From Anisakis pegreffii (Eukaryota > Nematoda > Chromadorea > Rhabditida > Anisakidae), in contig JAPYMA010000634.1 in the NCBI GenBank assembly GCA_035041965.1, positions 102,619 to 166,618 of the forward strand: DNA of 64,000 bases. The letters are read 5' to 3'. Shown here piece by piece: positions 36,010 to 48,478 of this stretch. The translations under genes were made by a program, and so were the position numbers. Positions within the stretch are counted from its first letter, which is position 1. Every line of letters starts with the position of its first letter. The notes under the pieces were generated by a model, which was not told where the DNA came from, searched no databases, and worked only from the letters and a program-made list of their open reading frames with translations.

Positions 36010-37420
36010 ACCCTGTCGTACAGGGATATGACGACACATCGGCCCTCACTTATTTCGGCGCGATTTATATGTATCAATCACGTTCAATTAATTCTTGTCT
36101 GCTAATTCTTCAATCGATTTCGTTGATATTCATTGCCATGTCTGCAGTTACTTCATACTACGAAAAAATGACATCTGTGTTTACTCATCAGCATAATACT
36201 TCAATCATGTGCTTCGAGATGCATAATTCATAATAAATATTATCTTTCATCTTTGTACGGAACCTGCTGATTGTTAAAACATAGTACCTCGAAGGAGACT
36301 GTTGGAGTGAGCTGTCAATTATCAGTGATAAAGATGCGTTATTTGTTATTGATAAGCAGGTTGGTTAAAGCCTAATTTCGATCGTCAATGTTGAGTGTAA
36401 AGATATTCTGTTCATAGATTATAGATTAAACAACTATTAAACAAAAATCGTGAGTGCTTCGGGCTAATATTCTCGGACGCTTATTAGGTCAAATTGCGTA
36501 GTGCCGTTCTTTAGTTGGTTTATCATCAAAAGCAAAATCAGTTCATTTTAGTGTTTGTTGCTCATTTACGAGCTGATCATAAAAAACCAGATGCTCACAT
36601 TAATGCTCCATATTTTGGATATTTATACGAGCATATGTGTGACCACTGACTGATTTCGTTCTTTAAAGTTTGATCATTACCCATGTTTTATTTCATCATT
36701 TGACGCGTGAGATGCATATAATTTCCAATTTATCGTTATAAACTAGCGCCACATAAGTTGGTTTATCATGAAAAACAGATGTCTTTGTGAACCACAGATC
36801 GTTTATTAACGTCAAATGAACATGTGTTCAAATTTACTGATGATTGTTATGATGATGACTTAGACTTTTGGATTCGCTTTCAAAACAGCCATTGACATCA
36901 GTCACTCTTTACGTCGTTTGATTAACTAACTTAAAACGTTGTTTTGAACAACATTTGAAAGAAACAAAACTTTGCGAAACAAAATGTGTAATGGATGGAT
37001 GTTGACATTAAAGTAACTCATCATTTGCTCCGTATTGCGTCTCTCCGAATTATTTAGTCGGCGGCGATTGACGCTTATTTGTATGAATTATTTATGTTTT
37101 TTTTTCACATTATAAGCAACAGCAGTAGTAAAGTCTTACATGAACTACGTCATATAATGCAAATGCTACTCAACATGACATAAACTAGTGCGGTGTTTTC
37201 ATTTACTGTTCCATCTGTGTGATGCGTTTTGATTCACTCATTCATTCGTCCAGCACACCGTCAGCGCAGTTGAAACACTGGCAAGAAAACAATGCTCTTT
37301 ATTAATTCTCATTCGCTGCCACTGTTCAATAAACGAGGGCACATTCTCACAAGTGAAAGGCTGATCAATCACAATATTTGTGTGTAATTCGCGTTGTATA
37401 ATAAGTATTCGGAAAATGGA
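36010..37420. other. Intergenic, nothing supported
   Basis: AT-rich sequence with short frames only; no splice-consistent exon set, repeat structure or RNA gene was recognised. Confidence 0.5.
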
Positions 37421-37424
37421 CCAA

Positions 37425-38310
37425 TCCTCCCCTGCGCAAAAATCCCCCGCAAGATATGAATCATTACGACAAGTCGCGTGGGAACCCGTCTGCGGGGACC
37501 TCCGTTTTCAGAGAATCCCCGCACCCGCAGGAACCCCCATACAACGCACATAACAAAAATAACAGTAATTGATCGTATAAAACTTACAATTGATTTATTT
37601 ATCTTGAGAAATGCTGCCTGCAACTGCTATCGATAGTAGTGGCCGAGCTCCGGACCAAAAACTTTTCAACTCGATCAAGAAAAATATCGCAGCGATTTTC
37701 AATAGCCGGAGCTAGGATCTGCCTGATAAATATTTTCCACAGGCGAAGCGGAGCAAATTTCGGTGCTGTAGCCGAAGCCGTGGCCCTAAAGTTGGAGGAT
37801 GTGGAACCGGATCTGAAGCTGGACCCAAAATTTAAAAATTCTTGAGCTTGAGCTGGAGCCAGGGACAAATTTTTTAGAGAGGATGAGTCGGAGCTGAAGC
37901 CGAATCTTCAGAATGGCATAGCCAGAGCTGAGTCAATTTTTTCAAATTTGGTCATAAGTCTTTACTAAACTTATAAGAGCAGTGATGAAGAAAGAGCAGG
38001 ATAAATTTTGTACCAAATAATGACGATATGAAGTCAATTCTTCTTTTGTAAACCACACAGTAAACACTAGTTTGTCTTTCCAGTTCGCATTCTACCGCAT
38101 ATCAGTTCGGAAAAATGCTCTTAAAACATTAACAAATTACATTCCTCAGGGTATAAACAAAAAGTACGGGGCCAGCGTGGAGCCTTAAAATCCCCCGCCG
38201 CCACGAGGGACACAGTCCAAGGAATCCTCTTCCCCAATAGATGCACCCGCGGGGAATGAACGATGAACCGTCACGGGATCCCCGCGAGGAGACCTCTTTC
38301 GAACAGTAGT
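37425..38310. mobile_element. GC-rich repeat block, possibly one degenerate element
   Basis: Two GC-rich ends, 37425-37550 (CGGGGACC, AATCCCCGCACCCGCAGGAA) and 38165-38310 (AATCCCCCGCCGCC, ACCCGCGGGGAATG, GGATCCCCGCGAGGAG), share the ATCCCCGC and CCCGCGGGG type motifs. Between them, 37640-37935 is a degenerate GGAGCT/GAAGCC-type hexamer repeat. The block is unlike its AT-rich neighbours and has no convincing gene. It may be one non-autonomous element with a nested simple repeat, or separate insertions. Confidence 0.45.
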
Positions 38311-38813
38311 GTGGAAGTTATAAGCACAATGGCATCAAAAACAGTGAAATAAACAGCAACAATTTGAACAATAAAATATCCAAGCACTACTGAAATACAA
38401 CAAAAAGCAAACACTGTTTGCATTTACCTATTCTTATGGAATGTCACCGCCAAATTAAACCGTATTTATATTAAAAGTAAACGACGATAATTAGATGAAA
38501 CAACTAACAATAAATATAATGATATTGCAAAGCAATCAATAACATTCAAATTAATTAACTGCGTTGGTAGAATCTAGCTACAAAACAGTCAGCATATGTA
38601 CAGTCCACAAGAAGGCTCATATTCAGAAGTAAGTAATGTAACACATTGAACATCAATGAATATTAAAGTACTTCTACCTAAAATGTTTGCATGCTTCCGA
38701 TAATTGAAAATTTTGCTACTGCCCTCATAATGGCTAAGCCGAGAAGTGATGCTGCCCAATTGCAGCAATTGAAAATTTCCCAAGATGAATAAACAGTATG
38801 ATGCAATATTAAC

Positions 38814-38950
38814 GTTTCCTTCGAAAGCATCTTCTAACCTCTGAAAGTGAAAGAATTCATCTGAGAATCTTTGCTTGAGAGAATCTTTTTGGGCGAATAA
38901 ATTGTGAAGTTGTTCTTTAAAATGGGCACAACAAACGCCATTATCAACAG
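38814..38950 (-). CDS. Candidate isolated coding exon (helical), function unknown
   Basis: On the minus strand a strong acceptor (GATGTTCAG) opens a 137-nt segment with a coding-like, probably helical peptide (FKEQLHNLFAQKDSLKQRFS, then RLEDAFEG) ending at a GTTAAT donor-like site. A second acceptor (TTTCACTTTCAG) lies inside. No flanking exons could be joined with confidence, so this may belong to an unresolved gene between 40.2 and 34.1 kb or be a relic. Confidence 0.25.
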
Positions 38951-39344
38951 CTGAACATCGTTGTTCATACATACAAAAGTAAGGCGTCTTTATCATGATT
39001 TTTGATGGGTTTGTTCGATAACGCTTTTTTGTTGACTGATTTGATGGATGCATTTTGATGAACTCAATAAACTCAGATTGGTATTATTTCAAGTGGAAAA
39101 TGATATTGTAGTAGGATAATAAGGGTATTATCTTGCATTTAGAAAATTCAAGCGAGAGTTGACAACTGCAATGTAGTTACAGATAATAAGTTCAGACATT
39201 TGTCTTCATTAAGGATATAAATGAAGAGAAAATGTATGCGTCGGCGACACAGTTGGTCGTCTATTAGGAAATTCTGTGTTGAAAATTTTCAGTGTAGCAG
39301 CTAAATAATTCAAAACCTTTCTTCTTTTCTTTTTCACCCCTTTA

Positions 39345-39462
39345 AAATCAAATTCTTAATTTCTTCTGGCGGATCAAATATTCTTGAAGATGGGCCAATT
39401 TTGACCCGCGAGCCAGGGGTTGCCGATGACCGGCGTAGGGTGCTTAGTGATGCTATTGACCA
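39345..39462 (-). mobile_element. hAT-like element end, minus copy
   Basis: Read on the minus strand: GTCATCGGCAACCCCTGGCT, then CGCGGGTCAAAATTGG, and downstream AAGAATTTGATTTTAAAGGG. The same series of motifs is present at 62286-62385 on the plus strand. CATCGGCAACCCC with a following CGCGGG-C is typical of terminal regions of hAT-type non-autonomous elements; the assignment is by resemblance. Confidence 0.5.
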
Positions 39463-40206
39463 CACAAGTCGTATAAACCGATTTTCTGCTTACTGTTAGG
39501 TTGCACATTAATATTTACAATACTCTGCGGCAACAACATTTTTGATGATTACAAAAGGTGACGGATGCTGATGACAGTTTTACGTTCGAGAAGTATTTGA
39601 AAAACGAATCAGCGGTGCTTCACAATTTATGTTACTCGGTTGGTTATTCTCGAAATCAGCAACACAATCGCAATTCATTTATTTATTTCACATTCAACAT
39701 TCCATTTTGCCTATTCATCACTTTTTGCTGATCGTTAGCATATATGAGATCAAAAAACCACGTGTTAAAATAGGAAGTAACGAAGACACTTGGAAAATTT
39801 AAGAAATTTAAAACAAAATTTATGGCAGATGTCAATTTGTTTTTCTGCTAAATTCGACTCCTCTGACGAGCGGTCGGTGGTTTGTGGCCAGATAATGCCT
39901 GAACGATTCTAGAAAGAATTGCCTTGCTTAAGATGCATGACAAATAACACACTCATACAATTATCCAAATAACGCTGAATGTTATCCATTACAACGGAAT
40001 ATTGCTAAATAACTTTGCGACACAGTTGCGATAAAACAAAAACGAGATAAATAATAAAAAATTTCTGTTGAAGCGATAAATCTAATTTGCTGTTGCGATT
40101 TGCTCTCATGAACTGCAGTTATTTGATCGAGCATTAACAGGTACTCAATTCAGTGGGATAATGTTATGTTGTTGTTTGAAGAAGGATAAACACACATACA
40201 CACACA

Positions 40207-43200
40207 TCAACGATCATCCTTATCATCCGCTCGACTGAGTCTCCACTTGCTGAATTTTCTCCTCATTCGCTGGAAAGCACCCGGTTTGCCACTATCACCG
40301 CTGAAAATCACAGAAAAAATTCAACAATGCGGAAAGATGTACGAGTTATTCGACGAGAAAGGTTGAATTCCAAAAATTAAAAATGAAAGCCAACTGTAAG
40401 CAATTTTGCTTGTTTTATGACTGATAATAATAACAATACAAATAGAATTAAGCACTTTTCACGAGTATATTAAGAATAAATTCTCACGTTACTCCAGTTT
40501 CTTCTTCAATAGCTAAATCCATTTGCATCCGCCATTCTTCAGCATCTAGGCTTAAACTATCACGTCGTAACGACGAGAAACGTTCTCGCGTCGGTGAATG
40601 AGAGCGTGATGCACCTGCTTCGTTCAAATCCTGAAAATTTCCAATTCTTTTTCATTTTTTCGAATTTGTAGCGGAAATTTGGTGACGATCAACTTCAGAT
40701 TAAAGGATGTAGCAGCTTGAAGACATTTAGGGAGGAGGTGGAGGTGGGGAGAATCAGTTAAATGATATAATGAGAGAGGGCGAGAATTAACTGTGGCACA
40801 TTCTCATGAACCTCGTGCGGGTACAGCTGTACGCATGGCTGTATTTTAGATTTATGAAGATCAAGTAAACTCGATTTGAGAACCAGGCGTGCTCTTGGGT
40901 TTATGTCTAGGCTGCTAACACCAGACCAAAACAAATCCATGTGCACTGCTATACTCATAAGTGGTTTACTGGTTGCTCACTCTCATTGCTTTTCCGTCTG
41001 TAATAATGAGAATAATTATTACATGTGGGAAAGAACTTCGTGGATGCTTTGGAATGGACAAATTTCAGGTTGCGAAGTTACTAAATCATTGTAATAGGAT
41101 TCGGAGGGTGATCAAGAAGTAATCAACTCAGCCGCTTTGAAAACACAAAGCGATGGTCACTTAGAACAAGTGAAAATCTTTCGAAGAAGCATCACAGTTC
41201 ACATATTGCATGAATACGTTGTAGAGAAACACCTCAACTACGAGATTATTGACTTCGCAATGATGGTTTCCTTCTGTTTGTCCACTGCACTAAATAAACG
41301 AACGAATATTTCAACAGAAACCTCAGATGTTGATTGTAAGCATCAAACATTTCTCACTTGTCACAATGCGTGTCATTTTCAGATATTTTTAGCTTCATAA
41401 TGATGTAAAAAAAAAGCCGTCAAAATTAGATGATGAAGAAAAATTCAATGCATCTGCTGACTGGCTGATAGCAAAACATTTGAGAGAGCGATATCGCTGC
41501 ACTTGTTCTTTTTTATAATACTCATTTGTTTTTGTTGCTGCTTTTGCAAAACAGGCTCTCAGCGCTCAACCACCGATATGATCAAGCAGCATATGCTCAG
41601 CTGTCTAATAATGTTTTACCGCTTAATTACTGATCGCTTCATTTAATGGCCACCGGTAAAATACAGTCGTTGCGACGAAATGAACATAACGCGTAAAAAT
41701 CATTAATTTCATTTGTGAATACCACATGTTCCAAACCAGAAAATGAACGATTGCAATAGAAATTAGAAGCATAGTCTTTTTATGACCACACACTAACTAA
41801 GCGATACATCTGATGTTCATATGTATAAACCACAAATTGATAGATGCAATAAAAATATCTTTCATATGATTAATTATTGACTATAATCTTAACTTCCTAA
41901 CCACGACACTAAAAAATTCCCAGTGAAACAAACAAAAAACAAGAAATGATCCTAATCAAAGCCATAAAATTTCTATACGTCTGCGCACATATACGAATTC
42001 GAATAGTCTTAAATTGTCCAGTCTCTTCACCAAGCTTTTGAATGAGTGAACTTTTAGAACTAACGACGAATCTGCAGCGGAACTTGTATTATACTTAGGA
42101 AACAGTAGATGAAATTAACTGTTCAGTGATGAAGCCGCATGATCGCAGACTCTGTACATACAACGAGACAATGCTTTCATAATATTTTCAAGATCGATCT
42201 CAGTAAGTTCGCACATTACCTTCATCAGAACTATTCATCAGAGTTGTCAGCGATACAGTTGCTGTTCCCTCAAATGATATAAATAATCCATTTGAAAAGA
42301 TTAAAAATTCAAAGAGACTGTCGGATAATTCGGAACGAATTGAATTTGAACGTAGAAATCAATTAGAACGAGAACATACGACTCCATTTGGCGATTTTCC
42401 ACTGAAACGGTGTACATCACGTCTACTCAGTGATACTTGCTTTGAAGCAGTTTCAACGGTCCCAACTGGATGTGAGGATTTTCTCATGATACCACCATTT
42501 GGTTTTCGTGGCATGTCACCACAACTACAATGGCAATATTCAGTCAATGACTTTTTTGACTTTATTCAACCAACTAAAAAGAGACTGTTTAGCTGGCACT
42601 AACGTTTATGCCATATGGCACAAAAATTCACCAAATTTATGATGATAAAGTTATAATTGTTCGAAATGTTCCGGTGAATGAAATAGTCTATTAAAGTGAT
42701 TTCTCGACTTTCCTATTCTAGACAGCCTGCACCCCTTATCGTTGTTGCAGTACGTGAAAAAAAAGAAGTATAAAGGAGCACCTAGTACGAGATCGTTGCA
42801 CTCGTTTGTGTCCCTTAAGGTTGGTTGTTTTTGCTTCTGGATCGTTTGTGGATGAACCGGCTAAAGGTGATGCATAAGAACATGGTGCACTGTGCTGCGA
42901 TGTGCTTCTGCAAATAATAAATCCTCAAGTGATTTTCATTTCATTTGCTGCACTATAAAACAAAATTGCATTCCTCAGTGTTATTATCTATTTGCTAGCA
43001 AGCAAGTCGCGTGACAGTGAAAGAGAAAAGTAAAGAATAGATAAACAATCATGTTGACAGCACCATTGTAAAGACGTAAAATTATCTCGAATTGTTGTTA
43101 TTATCATTATGATTGTTATGACAATCACTCAGTGGATCATTATCAATCAAAAAATATATTTATGATGAATGTTTCGTTCGCTTCTTTATGCTAGTAATTT

Positions 43201-43810
43201 CACTTTTCAAAATGCATTTCGATTTCGAGGCATATCAGTACCAATATTACATAGGGATAAATGGCGATAATCAGAGTGAAATGTAGTGATATATTACATT
43301 TGGGCCTGCGCTTAGCCTCAGGCTCACATCACAAGAATATCTACTTTTCAATGGATATCTCACTCCAGTATAACAGAACTATCTATTTGTTTCATAGAAC
43401 CTCAGCTCCGGTATGAGGTTCAGCCTAAGCCTAAATTACGGTATATGGCTCACGGCCATAATTTACGCTACTTGATAGCGATATACAGAAACCTGATTAC
43501 CTTTTTCTTTGAGGAGTCATTTCATGTGAAGCACCGCCACCCGCAACATTTTGGAGCAATGCTTCTTCAACTGTATGAATCGACATTCGTCCATCTTCGT
43601 TTGATCGTTGTCGTAAGTGTACTATCGTTACGGAGTGCGGTTGTTCTTGCGCATTCATAGCCAAATGATGTTCAAGTGATTTTTTGCGACTCTTCTGAGT
43701 GGTTTGGTGCTGGTTAATTCGCTTATTAACAGCACTTGCATAGATTAACGCCATCTTCAATGCCACAATAGCTGCTCTTTCACTTGTAAACAAATCTGCG
43801 AAAATATTCA
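40207..43810 (-). CDS. Unknown protein, 3' five exons (5' end unresolved)
   Basis: Exons 43810-43501, 42907-42782, 42524-42437, 40630-40488 and 40300-40207 join in phase (2, 2, 0, 2) to a stop, giving about 252 residues. The first traced exon starts in phase 1 and so needs an upstream exon that I could not place. Its start is helical (FADLFTSERAAIVALKMALI), then basic (NKRINQHQTTQKSRKKSLEH). The rest is Ser/Arg/Lys-rich and looks disordered (RSHSPTRERFSSLRRDSLS), with an acidic helix DAEEWRMQMDLAIEEE and a strongly basic tail ending QRMRRKFSKWRLSRADDKDD. Arg-x-x-Ser patches suggest phosphorylation sites. The family is not recognised; a cytoplasmic regulatory or scaffold protein is only a guess. 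Confidence 0.6.
42207..42602 (+). other. 131-codon open frame antisense to an exon of the 40.2-43.8 kb gene
   Basis: The plus strand stays open for 131 sense codons before TAA at 42600-42602, with balanced, protein-like content (NPFEKIKNSKRLSDNSERIE, PTGCEDFLMIPPFGFRG). It has no early ATG; possible acceptors are CCTTCATCAG and ATTCATCAG near 42227-42243. It overlaps the minus exon 42524-42437 with third codon positions facing each other, a register that lets an antisense frame stay open. I favour the minus exon because it fits the phase of both neighbours, but a plus-strand terminal exon is not excluded. Confidence 0.25.
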
Positions 43811-44370
43811 CTAAATGAATATCGAATTACTCAATTGAAAAAGCGTCAACTTTTCTGCGGAATTTCAATCAATCGTTGCTGTTGATTTGTTTAGGATGAT
43901 GCGACCGGATTATGCAACTGAACTGAAGGCAAAACAAATTGTCCGAAAAGAAGTCATTACAATAAAGGAGCGAAGACAACGTTCAGTTTCACTGAATTTA
44001 GTTTGAACTGTTTCTCTTCATTCCTGTTACATTTCTTACTCCTCTTATTCTTTTTCGCTTTCAGTTTCACGCAAAAAAACGAACTCTTTCTCGACAAGTA
44101 AATAATCTCGTGAACACAATGAGCATTTGACCCTTGCAGCATAATTTCATTGCTCAATAAATATGTTCGATTCATTCCAGTTACCTTCAAGTAGCTGAGC
44201 AAATTCACCACAGTAATAAATTTATTAACGTAATTTTTTGTGCAAACAACTGAACAGAGAAGAATGTTATTGCAAATGATTGAGAAGGAGATTAATTGCG
44301 GATATGAAAAACAACAGTGGGCAATAACGTTCTAAATGCTTGGAAGGAAGCAGTCACCGGATGGAGCAAT

Positions 44371-44442
44371 TCAAAATGCTCTCTGTAGTTCATCGATGAT
44401 TGCTTTTTCGGTTACTTCTTGAAGCTTATCAAAAATAGACAC
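44371..44442 (-). CDS. Candidate 3'-terminal exon, 23 codons
   Basis: After an AG at 44444-44443 (minus strand) a short helical peptide (VSIFDKLQEVTEKAIIDELQ, then RAF) runs to TGA. It has no internal donor, so it would be a last exon of an unplaced minus-strand gene between here and the tetraspanin. Evidence is composition only. Confidence 0.2.
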   Translation of the reverse strand: MSIFDKLQEVTEKAIIDELQRAF

Positions 44443-45230
44443 CTACTATTCGTTGTAGTTGATTCATTCTCATATAAATGAGAATGAATTTGTTGTACTG
44501 AGGAATAGAAAAAGAACGAAATCAGTCTAATGTTCAATTTCAAATCTCCTACTGCTAACAACAACAAATTTGAAATGGCCGAATAAACACCTAAAAAAAT
44601 GAAATGAAAAGACGAGAGAAGTTCAGTTCGTTCTCAAATTTATCTGCAATCTGCCCACAAAACAAGTAGATAATCCGTCCTTAAAATTCTGCATGTAACG
44701 CTTAATGCTGATCAATTCATAGCAACATTAGTGTTATTTTAAAACATTCTCATATTTCACGAAACAGATATATTCATTTGGGGATCGCGCATTTGACACC
44801 AACAAATATGTATCATAAATGCATGCCTAGACGAGGCCGATGTTGTGCGGAAGGCTGAATTCTCAAGTGAGAACGAAAAATTGGGTCGATGATGCGCGCA
44901 GTGTTTCAGTTTCACCCACATCGATTAATCTGATTAAAAGGACACACAACTACAGAATGAATGATGAATAAATGAAAGAATGAGCAAAAACTATTGTTAG
45001 CTGGCAGAATCGAAGGCAAATTAAGCTAATTATAAGATATCGCTTTGAAAAGTACATTCAAGCACTTAATTCAAGGAATAATCTGGAACATGATGCTCAA
45101 AATCGGGGCAAAAATGGTCCTTTCATGAGAACGCAATGGATGAGAAAATAGCATCACAGATGAGCAATTATAGATGAATGGTACCGTATAAATTGCAGAT
45201 GATGAGTGAACGTGGTGTAATAAAGTGACA

Positions 45231-45290
45231 GATAACTGTGTAATGAAAAACAAGGTATATGATAACTGTGTAATGAAAGACAAAGTATAT
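45231..45290. repeat. Exact-length 30-bp tandem duplication
   Basis: GATAACTGTGTAATGAAAAA plus ten further bases is followed at once by a second 30-bp copy with two substitutions (45231-45260, 45261-45290). Intergenic. Confidence 0.9.
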
Positions 45291-45659
45291 ATGATTATGA
45301 GGAAGCAATAAGTGGACATGCGATGAAAAACGTAAGATGACGACAGTTGGTGAATACATGAATTGAATAATTGGTTCGAAGAAGAATTGTAGAAAAAAGG
45401 TAGTAACGATAAGTAATATTACTACAAAATAAGGTAATGATGGTGAACTCGAATGAAAATTGTTCACGCATTTTGACTGCATTCCATTCAATTCATTTCA
45501 ATTCGATAGCTGATGCTGACCCGATTGAATGAATAAACTTGAAGCCGTTGCTTATGCTGCTGTTACCATTGCTATTGTTGTTCACACAATGAACGTAAGG
45601 CGGTGCTTACCGCTAATCCAACAATCTTAACGCATTTCTACAACTCTCATCTATCGACT

Positions 45660-45838
45660 ATTATTGTTATAGTTATTTTTATTATTATTGATATTTATTA
45701 TTATTTTTATTATTATTGTCATTTATTATTATTATTATTATTATTATCACTATTATTATTATTATTGTTTTTACTATTATTGTTATTACTCTCATCATTA
45801 TTCTTGCTATTACCATTGTTTTTCGATTTTCATTCCGA
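45660..45838. repeat. ATT-type trinucleotide microsatellite
   Basis: Imperfect TTA/ATT triplets for about 180 bp, with interruptions. The leucine- or tyrosine-rich frames it creates in the plus strand are artefacts of the repeat. Confidence 0.9.
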
Positions 45839-45909
45839 CTCATTTCGCTATGAACAAATTCGTTTCATCTCTTCTTCATATCATATATTACAAGCCAATT
45901 ACGAATAAA

Positions 45910-48470
45910 TTATGATATCACACGAAGAAGATATGGTTACGTTTGCTGTTATCTCACGCAACAAGTGAATATCTTCGAATTGCTTATGTTAAAATATCCA
46001 CGTATTTTCAATAATTACAACTTAATTGATGTTTGAAACGATCACATAAACATTACTGCAACGAACACGTAAACTGAATTGATGTCTCTTTGGAAAAGTT
46101 GATTATTTATGATGAAACGAAGCGGTTTTCACATACGTAATTCATCTCACGGCTTTCAGCCCAATATCATCAATACTCATCACCTTTATTATGTACTCGT
46201 GATCGTTTCAAATCAATTACTTGCACCCATTTGCTCCTTTATGAGCAGCCAATTTCACAATATTTGGCTAAGGAATGAATCGCTATTGCTGTTTTTTACA
46301 AAAAAAAACCCTCTTTCTTCAAAATATTCATATTGGAGACAGCCACTTAAAAAAAGACGATTTGTCGCAGAGGATCGAAAATCTACGACTGATATGAAGG
46401 GCACAAGGTCACTCAGTAAATAAGCGTTCATAATTTCATCAGAGTGGACTGCTGTGAACGTTGATGCAAACAACCAATGATGAGTATGGAACAGTCCTGA
46501 CATTCAGACGACCCGAAATGTGCAGAACGGTATCAAGCTGACAAATGTATATGGTATTTACGGTATTTGATAGTAGACGCACATAATTTGAATGCACGCC
46601 TTCAGCTTATATAGAGTTCGACTTGCATACAGAATGTACGGCTGAACCAATTCCATACAAATCCTATCAATTTCTTCTAAGCGAATCGTTTTTGCTGATG
46701 GTATTTGAGAGAAGATAACATTCCTTTAGCCATTATAAAACATGCCATTTGTGCAACATGAAAAAAATTCATGATCCTCTTCGTGGCTCCGAAATAACGG
46801 ATGAAAGAATTTTGCATTTGGCTCTAGATAGCAATAAAATACATCATTTGAATACATATTCAAGTCAGAAGACAGTCATAAAAGTCACAGAAATTGCTTT
46901 CTTAATTTATGTGCTATCTTTATCAGTGATTCAACTGCACAATACTTTTAAGCGATCATTCTCAACGGTATCGTTTTATTTTTCTGCATCTAAGATAAAA
47001 ATTGATATGCCATTTTCAGTGCCGACCAGATACATTTTCTTAATTACTCTGCAAGAAATCGGTCAAATAAAGCATCGTTTAGTCACATAAGTTTTCGATA
47101 CTCCTCAAAATCAACTCATGTGTGTTTTACTATGACATTCTGGCATTAGACAGAAGAACAGAAAACGCTGATCGTTCGAAAGACGTAATGCTCCGTATAA
47201 CGGTGAAATTAGGTTATAAAAAACTAGGCTGCTAAATGAAGTGGCGTTAAACGAGTATTGAAAGTGAAGCACGATGAAGAATAAGTTCAACGCAATACTA
47301 CTGAGAATGGTATACGAACGAACTTCAGAAAGAACCAATAAGATAAAGAGTTTGGTGAATACTTTTAATAAAAGAGAAGTGAATGATTTTCTGGATGGAT
47401 GAACGGAAGATATAAGTTTAATCCAAGCAATCACTCTTCTCAGTGCTTTCTTATGAGATGATCAACAACGTCCATTCACTGCTACTATATTTTGCCAAAA
47501 AAAAACAACAGCTTAAATACGTCAAATTTCAAGAGAATCATAATGAATTTTCAATTATTCATGCGTCTGTGCATCTTCAAAATTCATACCTTGTTACATT
47601 GGTGGCTCTCAGATTTGTCAGTGAATGGTACCAGGATGTAATGCGGTAAAGGGGCAAAATACAAAGTCGATAGTGCTCCTTCAACTATCAAGTCAAATAC
47701 TGTTCTTATAATACATAGGTGCTATCCCGATCTAATGGCTATATGTAACAAATTCGTACGAAATACTCTTTAAAAATTTTATGCAAAGTTAAAATTACTA
47801 TCAAATTCTGCAAATAATTGTAAAGAAAAAGCTCAGAAGTATGTGTATAAAGAAGACATACGGTCTTCAACTTTATGAGAAGGCATCGAAATCATTTAGA
47901 AGGCACCTGAAAGGAAGACTGAAAAAAACAAATGCAAGTTGCAAAAATCTAACAACTGAATTCTTCAGATAAAAACACCTGCTGGAAACTGTCGCTGTTA
48001 TCTGTTACCGAATTAAAACACCTCATAAAAACACTCTCAAAATCGTTCCAAAATCACGAACCAACTATCTGCGGTCACCAGTGATTACTCCCACTAATGA
48101 AACGATATTAGGCAGGTAAATTGAAGCGAAGGAATCCTCTATCTAGGAGTACGTCCAGATAGCGACAATTTCATTTAATCGATGAATTACATTTAAATTA
48201 CACAATTTCAATTCAGTAGACATTTTCAGTTGAGTACTGAAAAAATGGTATGCTCATAAATGAGTATTGGTAACGATGAAATTTCGTAGAATTTCTTTAA
48301 CAGAAAAAAGTTGAGAATGAAAACACTCAAAAATAGATTACAAAATAAGTATCCATGAAGAGTTACTTGAAACAAAGTGAAAAATTATGCAATTACAATA
48401 ATAATATTCGAATTCGCGATAATAATGAAACAAAAAATAAGATATCGAATATATTGGAATTATTGAACAT
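45910..48470. other. Intergenic, nothing supported
   Basis: AT-rich, with scattered short frames lacking splice support or recognisable motifs. Lies downstream of the tetraspanin gene on the minus strand and should include its 3' UTR. Confidence 0.45.
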
Positions 48471-48478
48471 CAGCTCGG

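Noticed and set aside
43957..44211. Minus-strand frame ending LLSYLK before a GTAACT donor
   Set aside because: No acceptor is present at its 5' side and the phase does not fit the following exon at 43810.
45603..45915. Leu- and Tyr-rich plus-strand frames
   Set aside because: Produced by the ATT-type microsatellite.
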